Source: Amphiduros pacificus (lineage: Eukaryota > Annelida > Polychaeta > Phyllodocida > Hesionidae). Taken from it: a stretch of DNA of 64,000 nucleotides. The stretch spans positions 12,543,532 through 12,607,531 of the forward strand of contig OX439008.1 in the NCBI GenBank assembly GCA_949316495.1. The letters run 5' to 3'. Position 1 is the stretch's first letter, and every line of letters begins with the position of its first letter. The notes under the pieces are model-generated. The model worked only from the letters and a program-made list of their open reading frames with translations. It ran no database searches and was not told the DNA's origin. Of the stretch, positions 50,706 through 64,000 are shown one piece after another. Position numbers and translations under genes: made by a program.

Positions 50706-53700
50706 CATTTTCATTCCAGATAAATGTCATTACCATAATTTAATACTTTTCTCAATCATCCATTAGATTTTTTGTACAATACAACTTCAAAGCATCAATG
50801 TTAAATTTCCTGTCAGAAACACAAAAGAATTGGGAATAAAAGCCTTGTTTGGTGACCAAGAGTTAAAGTGTGGTTGTTCTAAAAATAAGCGATTTCCCTT
50901 GGATCTCTTCTACAGAATGAAGCCTCAACATCGGTCATGAGAGATACTTCACTGCCTGAAAATCCCATCCTTCTTTGCCTCCAGATCTATACAGAGTGAG
51001 ACCTTTTTTTTCAAATGATCATGGCATAATATGACGCCATAAATTTGCTCTGTTTGCCTCATGGCTCTGTTGGAATTCCTATCTATTAGGATGAATTTGA
51101 AACATTCCTCATCACAAATTAAATAATCATATGCTATCAACAACAAAAAATTGCGAATGGATTTTGCTTTGACTTTTGCTGCCAGTTGCAATAAAGGGGA
51201 ATTAATCAGAAAAAAATGTTGAATCTAACTTGTAATTTAATTTGAATTACAAATACAAACACGTTTTCTGACAATGATCACACAAATGTTTCAGGCACCT
51301 TATATGCATCCCTTTTCCTCTATTAGTATTCATTTGCAGAAACAAACCAGGACGAAAGTAACACAACTCCCAATCAGCGTGAAACCGAGATTTAAGAGAT
51401 GACCATATGATATTATGTTGCTTTTATCTGTGCATATCTGAGTACATGATATATAGGTGCTGAGATATTGAATGTACATTTGGGGTCCTGTCAGCACCAG
51501 GAAGAAGGGCATCCATTACATGAGGGACGACCACCAGATGATACCTCGCTTCCATCACCTGTCATATATCTCCTCATTAGTGGCCCATACAACAATATCA
51601 ATACCGTCATAACACAATCAGTGGACGAAATCGTCTCTGCATTAACACACTTTAATCCTTACATTTAGGCAGGTCTCACATCTGATATATATTTCTTTGT
51701 TCTATACAAGATCAATAGCATGAAAACAATGTGGTTCAGCCAAAAATTATCTATAATTACACATTTTATCAACTGTATTATCGAAAATATGCTAAAAAGT
51801 GTGCAAAAGGACATTGAAATATATTGAATATTAATAAGATTTAGTTTCCCCATTAAAATATAAATATTCTTCTGTAATTATTGACAAAACAGGTCTCATA
51901 AATATTGTGCTACTTCCATCTGAGGCATTAGTCCAATATTGTTATCTGCTTTAGTCTACAGTTAATATACACCCAACCACAGATCAATATGTTTTTGTAT
52001 GTTACTTTGGCAACAGAACTTCACAATAACCCAAATGTCTTGTGAGTCAACTTTAGCAATATTATCTAGGCGCAGTCAGATTTTGTAACAGAATTATGTG
52101 ATATCCATATATCATGAAAGAAATCCTGCTGACATTAGCAACATACTATCTAAATGTACTCAGAATTTGAATAATTGGTGAAGTCAGATTTCGTTAACTA
52201 ACTTTATGATAACCTATATAATTTGGTAAAAAAAATCTGCTGATTTTATTGACACATCATCCGGGTGTAATCAGATTCAATAGCAAAATCACAGCATGTA
52301 TGAAGGAGCATTAAGAACAGCAGAGTTTTATGATAGTATGCACCCTAATTATATTACTTTTCAATACTGTATCCTGTGAAGCTGGTGATGATGTCTTGAT
52401 CAGGCAGAGTTTCTTGAGAAAAATAGGTTCTTGAGAAAAATAGGTTCCTCCTAATATAAATCTGAGCTTTATGACATTATGTTGCAATAGTGGAATAGTT
52501 TTAAAGTAAACTGAATATTTTCAAGATGAACATCAGCAGAACACTCTTGGTGAATAAAGTAATTTTCTCCAACATTTTCAAGTGCAGCAAATTTAGTCCA
52601 TAAAAGGTCATATTAAAGAAATCTCAAACTTCAAAATAAAACGGTATACCCTAGCAAACATGATATGATTTGGTACTTTAAAACTGTTATGCAAAACAAA
52701 ACTTACAGTTCTGATATCAGAGTACATGTATACACTTAACAAAATAAGTTAATAAACTACTATCAAAGATCTCGACACAGCAAAACCTCTGTAATGTCAG
52801 CACCAATATTAATATTCTTGCATTCAACATTCTAAACGTCATCACTTTGTGTTCACATGCAGCCCAGTTTTGGCACCAAATGTGAATTATAAAAATCAAC
52901 AAAAATGATTGATGAATAGTTCATTTAACTGATTGGATATCATTCACATTGCCTGTTGGATGGTTCAATTGTTAAATTGATTGTTTGGTTGATCATTTAG
53001 TTAATTGTTTGCTTCATTGATTTGCACTTTGTGATGTTAAATTACGAGAAAAAAAATGCCATAAACAGTCTACCAGGTAAACAACCAGACCCAAATAATG
53101 ATGACCATTAAACATTGTAAACATCACAGAGAGAAAGTAGCATCACCAGACATCTCTAAGAGATAATTGTGATATACAGGTGATAGGTCCACACTAATCA
53201 AGCAGATATTGATTGGACCATGGGAGCTGAGATATAACATAAACATCGGGCAGAACCTCCCCATTAGTGGACAAATACTCCTTATAGTCCAACATGACGT
53301 AACCCTCGCATACTGCAGAGCTGGATTATGCAAGAAAGCTCTAAATAGGATTAAGGCAATCAAATTAGTAAACAAACTAATGCAATATTCATGGTGGAGG
53401 TATTAGCATTACACAGATAAGACTCCTATTAGACTGGTCTCATCCCTTTGTTCCTCTCACCTGGGCTTCATAAATCTAATACACCTCAACTTGTAATCAC
53501 ATTATCTATTCATAAATGTACACATCAAAGCAATGTTTTTCCAGAACGTTTTATATTATGAGACATAATATTTATGTGAAAATGGTCTTTATGCTTGGTG
53601 AATATACATGTCTATTGGACAATTAACTATGCATTAAACCAAAGCATTTGATGTGACTAAAGCATATGATGTGACTACCAGTAAAAGATGCAAAATCGTA

Positions 53701-53766
53701 AAAACCTGAATAGATATTGATAGATTTTTTTAAAAAGAACGTCCCCAAAAGACAAATCTTTTATGC
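50706..53766. other. Unique intronic sequence
   Basis: No gene recognised. An 18-bp duplication (ttcttgagaaaaataggt) is present near 52411-52446. Confidence 0.5.
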
Positions 53767-54800
53767 AGCCAATAAGAATCTGGAGCAAATCTCTAAAAGA
53801 GACATGATAATCTGAAGCAAATCTCTGGTGAAGTGTAAGAATTGAAGCAAATCTCTAGCAGGGAGTCCAGGAATCTGAAGTGAATGTCTAATAATCTGGA
53901 GCACATATATAATACAGACTAGAATCTGGAGCACATCGCTGATACAGACGACTAGAATCTGGAGCACATGGCTGATACAGACGACTAGAATCTGGAACAA
54001 ATCCCTGATACAGACGACTAGAATCTGGAGCAAATCCCTGACACAGACGACTAGAATCTGGAACACATCGCTGATACAGACGACTAGAATCTGGAGCATA
54101 TCCCTGATACAGACGACTAGAATCTGGAGCACATCGCTGATACAGACAACTAGAATCTGGAGCACATCCCTGATGCAGACGACTAGAACCTGGAGCAAAT
54201 CCCTGATACAGACGACTAGAACCTGGAGCACATCCCTGATACAGACGACTAGAACCTGGAGCACATCCCTGATACAGACAACTAGAACCTGGAGCACATC
54301 CCTGATACAGACAACTAGAACCTGGAGCACATCCCTGATACAGACGACTAGAATCTGGAGCATATCCCTGATACAGACGACTAGAATCTGGAGCACATCC
54401 CTGATACAGACAACTAGAACCTGGAGCACATCCCTGATACAGACGACTAGAACCTGGAGCACATCCCTGATACAGACAACTAGAACCTGGAGCACATCCC
54501 TGATACAGACGACTAGAATCTGGAGCATATCCCTGATACAGACGACTAGAATCTGGAGCACATCCCTGATACAGACGACAAGAATCTGGAGTACATCCCT
54601 GATACAGACAACTAGAATCTGGAGCAGACAACTAGAACCTTGAGCACATCCCTGATACAGACTAGAACCTGGAGCAAATCCCTGATGCAGACAACTAGAA
54701 TCTAAAGTACATACCTTATACAAACGACAAATATCTGGAGCACAACCATGATACTAATAGATAAAATCTGGAGAAAATACCAAATACAGATACCAAGAAT
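53767..54800. repeat. 33-bp minisatellite, about 24 regular copies plus decayed edges
   Basis: The unit is atccctgatacagacgacta then gaatctggagcac. The core at about 53917-54716 is nearly uniform; the edges (53767-53916 and after 54716) are diverged and irregular. Eleven codons per unit keeps several frames open on both strands, the longest about 320 codons on the minus strand (LQILVVCIRDV repeated). These are artefacts. Confidence 0.97.
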
Positions 54801-57657
54801 ATGACGCAAATCTCCCATAGAGACATCAAGCAACCCTAACAGGAACAGTGAGGATCTTGAGTGCTAGTCTTATGCTGAATATGGCAGGAAGTGTTGCTCG
54901 TACTCAAGGGAACGCTAATGACACAGACATGGTTATACAGACATGTTCAGCTTTGCATCCTGCATTCATTTACTGCACATCTCTGAAGCTTTTACCATCT
55001 AAACTTACACAATGCTTCTTGTAGCTCCTTGAATGTCTCTCGCTAGAATTTGCACTTTTCGTGCCTCTAATTACAATCACAATATACGTGGGGTATTGTG
55101 CACACTCTATTAAAATTCTCTAAAAATAGCCCAGTTAATGAATAATATCAGACAAACCTGATATCACTTCCATAAAACAAAATCTGCCATAACATCCAGA
55201 AAAATGTGTAACTCGGCCTACATAGGGTGAGTGGTATTGGAAATGGCAAGGTCAAATATCCTTACAAAATAATTTGTTGAAAGCTCAAGAATAATGGATA
55301 ATTATGATAACTCATTATAAAGGGGGGTTTCAAGAAAACTTGATATATTAATTCCTCCATGATGATTATATTCAATACTTATTAATTAAACTCATTTGGA
55401 ATGAGAAATGTTTGTTTTTTAGTTAGCAATGGTCTAATTTTTTTATGCAAGTTTTCTGACTCCATGGCCAATTCACAGTTTAAATAAGAAAGATTTCTTT
55501 GAAAAAAAATAATGCTGTCCTGTTGAAAACAATCTATCTGCATGTTCATGTTTGATTTTTTTAAAGTATCAAAATCATAAACCCTATGTCTATGAATTTG
55601 CATCAGTGTCCATGCAATCCATCATTTTTATAGATTTTTTATTTTCCCAAATTGGGGCCAATATTAAGCTGCGGTGTGTGAACGAAGTGATGAAGTTTAA
55701 AACATCAAATGTGAGAAAATTGTGATTGATGCTGACAGTATATGTAGGCTGCTGGTATCACAATCTTTAATAAATGTTATTCTGAAAGATGGAGATAGTA
55801 AGGTATAAAAAGATATTTGATGTCATCCAGTGACCATTACATTCTTTGAAAGAAATGATATTCTGAAGAAAAAAAAACGGGTAAAAGTTTATCTCACCAA
55901 CCAGAAGTGATTGTTTATGTTATATCCTGACCCACTTTGAGTGGTTACTCAGATGCCCTGAACGGTTATAACACAATTTTGAGGCCTAACAGGTTTTTAC
56001 ACAGCTCTGTGGCTCTGATAGTTTGTGGATATTGTGGTAAATATGACATAATCAGATATTTATTTGGAATTGCTGTGTGCATGTGGACGAGATGGCCCTC
56101 AATGGCTGTAACTTTTTATAAATTTAGCATTATCTCCAAATTTACAAGTTAAGTTAAATTTACTGAGTTGACTTGAAAAATTTGGCTAAATTTGAACTTT
56201 GTGCCAAATAAATAAGCATAAGGTCAGACAAGTTCTGTCACATATCAATCATATTGGCATGGTCTTGATAAATTACCACAAAACAAGGAATTTAACACGT
56301 TTTCACTGACTCAGCACAGTCTAACTCGTTATACTAGTCAATACTGATCAAGTTTCATCAATACAGACACCAGCATCCCGTAAGCCACTGACAAAAAATC
56401 TGTATTCTCCTCCTGTGTGCCAGCTACATATCTACTTGACAAAGCCATTAAGCATCCTGTCGTGAGTGTACTGCAATAGTGATGCTGCAAGCCTGGGTGC
56501 TTTGGACAGTCTGGTCTGCATCCATATATAGTAATATATTCTAGACTATATCTATATATATATATATATATATATAAGTCCAGGAAAGAAGTTGTCTCAA
56601 ACAAGGTAAGGTTGGTTTTTCAAAATGGATTTGAAATAGAAAATCCATATATAGTCATATACAGCAGGATATCTGAAAGTTTTCATCCATATACTTACAA
56701 GTTCTTATTTCTAAACTACGTCTCACATAATCTTATCAGACTGGACCATGTGAAAGGGATGCCTCTGATTTCTATGCTATAGTGAGTTTGCAATACCAAA
56801 ACCAATTCCTGTTAGCCCCCCTGTGTTGCGGGCAACACCCACGTCCCCTGAGCCACGGAACACTTCAGATGCAATGTACAGCATCCATTACTGAGGTTAG
56901 TATCAGATTATGTTAAATGTCGTCACAATCATATACCAGCATGCATCAGCCAGACAAACTCTGAGCTTGGCCAGACAGACTTGCCTACTTTCCATTCACA
57001 TCCAATCCTGGCCATCCACTACTCCAGCAAGAGAACCTTTTTCTTTTTTTCTCTCTCTCTCTCTCTGTCCCTGTTCTGTGGGATGACTATATTACAGCTA
57101 GTGCTGAAAGAAAATCTCCTGTTCAGGAATACAAAATGTGCATGTCAGTTTTGCCTGTTTACACTTTTTTTAGATTTCAGAATTCTCTTCTCAATAGACC
57201 CATAGGCTGTAAATGTTGTAACCTTACAACTGGGCCCTAATTTCCCTTTTTAACATTATAATAACATAAAAAAAAAAATTGTTTTTGTTTTTTATTCATT
57301 CCAAAATAAGTTAAATTATTTTCAGCGAACACAGAAAGCATTGTTTTTCATTTTCTTACCATGCATATATTCAAATATTATTTTGAAAAAGAAAAAAAAC
57401 AGCTGATCTTTAAAATCTACATTTCTTCACACTGGATCTGTAAATGTCAGGGACATCATTATCCATGGAACACACTGCTACCTTTACACTGAGGTTTGTT
57501 TGTGTGGCCTCCGGGCTTCTCATCACAAACCACACAGAGATATGGAAGAATTCTACATAAAAGATGTGTCCATATCAAACATTTTTTTTCTCTTTTTACA
57601 GGGCAGCCTTAATATAACATAGCTTCATATGAATCCCTTTGAGCCATTATCATATTC
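54801..57657. other. Unique intronic sequence
   Basis: Contains short simple tracts (TA near 56548-56576, CT near 57048-57066) and a small GC-rich patch near 56815-56865 with gttgcgggcaac. No gene recognised. Confidence 0.5.
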
Positions 57658-61339
<3,682 letters not shown>

Positions 61340-61530
61340 TTTGGTATATAACAATATTTTGTAAGGTCAGGGCTATATATTTCCATATATATTGATTTTG
61401 ACTATATGGTACATAATAATATTTTGTGAGGTCAAGGGTATACATTTCCATATGTATTGATTTTGAATGCTTGGTATATAATAATATTTTTAAGGTCAGG
61501 GGTATATATTTCCATATATATTGATTTATG
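61340..61530. repeat. About 64-bp tandem repeat, 3 copies
   Basis: Three copies of ttggtatataacaatatttt then gtaaggtcagggctatatat, tccatatatattgattttg. Copies differ by a few substitutions and small length changes. Confidence 0.92.
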
Positions 61531-64000
61531 GAAGGTTAGACGGGTTATTATGATATGTATTTCATGCCAATATCTGTCTGTATATAAATCCTTTTTTCAG
61601 CCACCGCCATAAACTGAAGTGTGTAAAATATATAGGAAAAGCTAAGAATGCTGCTTAAGTATTGGCAAAATACCGGTAAGTGCCTGATTTGGATACATAA
61701 CATAACTGAAAATGAACAAAAATATATTTTTATTTGTAAATTTTGGGTTTTAAGGTGGACTATTATGTTGTGATAACCTAGACATTGCAGTGCTATTTGA
61801 GCAATGTCCTGCCAAATAATTCAAGGAAATCATTGACTACAAATGTCAACACATGCAGACATACTACTGGCAAAGTGGGAATCAATTATTCATGGATTAG
61901 GTCACCAATATTAGCCATTTAATGTATATTCTTTATTTACAGTCTGTAATTGTGCAAGGTGGCAAGATCAATTTCAGCATTACACATGTATACTATAAAA
62001 ATAAGCCTAGCAATCTTCCAAACAAAAAAATAATAAAATAAAATAAATAAAATAAATTTAAGAATATTTCAGGTACAGAGAAGATTAGGAATGTTTGCTA
62101 CACTTCTAAAGCTGTTCTCAAGGAAAATAACATTTTGGTCCAATATTGGAACAATATTGGAAAATGATAAAAGTACAACAAATGTCACTTGATCATAACA
62201 ATAAATCTTCAGCAAAAATATGGCAAGTACAGCAATGGGGCTGTTGAGAAGCCCAGCCTCACAGTAAATGTGCCTAACAGGCTGCTCTCGGGTCTTAGTT
62301 ACAGCTCATGGTAGGTTCTTTGGTTACTAGACCTGAAAGATTTTATGATAATCTTGTCTTGCAAGACAAGCCCTCCCTGTAAGGCCACCATACTAGGGGG
62401 TCGGCCACTACACAAGAGGTGAGCAAGACTAAAATAACTGTCATTCATCTCTATTAACAGAATTTTCTAAGGATCGTCGGGAGGAAGCAGCACAGATTGC
62501 TTCATTACACCACTCTGCTGCAAAGTTGGGCTACGCTAACACAATCATGCCAACGCGAACCTTCCAAGTCAACTCGCTCCCTCCAAATGTTCATCCCTGC
62601 TCTGATACAGAGGCCTGCTAAATATTTCATGACTAGTATTGTTTCGAAATCATCCCAACCCTTTCTTTTGTACAGCACAAGAGAGAGTTCAATACACTAG
62701 TATTGATCTTAATGCATAACACATGTTGCCAAGACATCATCTATATTCTATTAAATGGAAATATTGTACAGCCATAGCTTCATGCATTGGGTTGACTACT
62801 AGTTAAGCAATCACTGATGATGCAATTTGTGTTATTTAACATCATTCTAATAATGTTTATCTTATTGAATTATAGTGTTAATATTGACCGTCACATCCCT
62901 GATGTTGACAATGGCAAAATAGCATCAATAAAACTGTGTTTAATGAATTATTGTTCCTTGCGATGTTGATAATCACTATTCTCATAACCATTCAAATGTG
63001 ATACTCACCAGATGCTCATTTCAGTGCTCATTCTCTGTACAATACTGATTACCTATTTATGGGGGAACTCACAACATTGAATATATTATATCGCCCTCTC
63101 TTTGACTAAATCTATAGGATGTACCTATTCTGAATATGTTTATGCCCAAGGCAAGCATGGCTTTTAGTTTCAGGAGAAAATCATTCTCGTGAGTAACATA
63201 ACCAGTAATGATGTCATGTATATGTCTTTATATAAAAAACCTGAGGGCAACTTTTTTCTCTGGACACACATTAAACCAACTGGGTCTTCTTACATTTCAT
63301 GATTCTACCATTCTAAATGAAATACTTGAGTGAAATGAAAAACTTGACATCAGTACACAACTCAGACATGAAGAACTGGGCACAGGTCATCACCACAGAT
63401 ACTTAGAATCAGACAAAGGTCATCAGGACAGGCATTTTTCAAGGACAATTCCATGGATATATTATATCATCATCACCAAATCATCTTCATGGAAGCAACT
63501 TTTTTGATGTTGGTTGCACCAAATTATTGAGATGGTCAAAACTGAGAAATATCACAATGCTGATGTATGTGCTAAATACATGAGATAACATGACGTGTGG
63601 GTGAAATAATCCATTTCCGACTAAGATGATCCATTGCTACATAATACTGTGAGTCATGAATCCAGATTTCCATTATTCAATGGAAGTCAATCAATGGAAC
63701 TATCTCCCTCAGTGCTTGCGAGTCCATTCATATCCAAAACTATTAGCTCAGCTTTCCTACCACAACATTAAATTAGAATTGACTTTTACACAAATAAATT
63801 GCTCCTTTGAATGGGAACATATATGGCTGATTTGAGTGCATAACTATATATTTCAATAGACAGAATCTCAGAGAACATGATATACACCCAGTGGCTGCCA
63901 GACTCCTGGCACTCACAACACTAGCAACATTGCCAGCTTATATTACAAAACACTAACGTTGACAATCTCAACCTCACTTTGATCAATCCATTAACCACTA
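61531..64000. other. Unique intronic sequence to the right edge
   Basis: An AAATA-rich tract lies at 62028-62056. No gene was recognised, and no candidate for the first MTMR exon was found. Confidence 0.5.

Noticed and set aside
53761-54723. 320-codon reverse frame (LQILVVCIRDV repeats)
   Set aside because: Tandem-repeat by-product of a 33-bp unit; two other long frames exist through the same array.

Overview
The window is eukaryotic and AT-rich. It has no bacterial-style gene packing, many minisatellites, tRNA-headed SINEs, a LINE relic and spliced exons. The one host gene I can support is a myotubularin-related lipid phosphatase of the MTMR6/7/8 group on the minus strand. Two adjacent coding exons are visible: exon 2 at 36589-36705 and exon 3 at 2321-2483. 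Both are bounded by AG and GT, they join in phase 0 (...KKETW | ILHMH...), and together they encode most of an N-terminal PH-GRAM domain. Catalytic and later exons would lie below position 1. The short first coding exon was not found and probably lies beyond 64000. Nearly the whole window is therefore intron: the last part of the gene in view (1-2320, intron 3), a 34.1 kb intron 2 (2484-36588) and at least 27.3 kb of intron 1 (36706-64000).

The host is probably a mollusc or another lophotrochozoan. This rests on the general look of the 3.3 kb SINE, on scattered GGTCAAGGTCA-type repeats and on the minisatellite load. The species cannot be fixed from sequence alone.

Layout: 0-2.5 kb holds a 27-bp array, a 44-bp array and exon 3. 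3.3-3.6 kb holds a complete SINE with 14-bp target duplications. 6.2-11.9 kb is a run of minisatellites (32, 34, about 19, 36 and 23 bp). 12.5-13.2 kb is a degenerate dispersed repeat. 16.8-21.7 kb has further arrays (14, 23, 25, 20, 33 and 12/15 bp). 24.2-26.4 kb has 46-, 73- and 54-bp arrays. 26.4-34.8 kb is mostly unique, with microsatellites and a second tRNA-headed SINE piece. 34.9-35.2 kb is a 21-bp array. 35.4-36.6 kb is a broken LINE ending about 30 bp from the exon 2 splice donor. After exon 2 come arrays at 37.3, 42.0, 44.3, 44.6, 47.3, 50.1, 53.8 and 61.3 kb, a small hAT-like MITE at 49.65 kb and a long TA tract at 57.7 kb. Everything else reads as ordinary intronic sequence.

Most long open frames here are by-products of tandem repeats whose unit length is a multiple of three or whose units lack stops; they should not be annotated as proteins. 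By summing the spans, about a fifth of the window is tandem repeat. I found no viral element, CRISPR, operon or new protein system. The notable points are the hidden exons with giant introns, the higher-order structure in several arrays, and the recurrence of the hexamer AGGTCA in several otherwise unrelated arrays.
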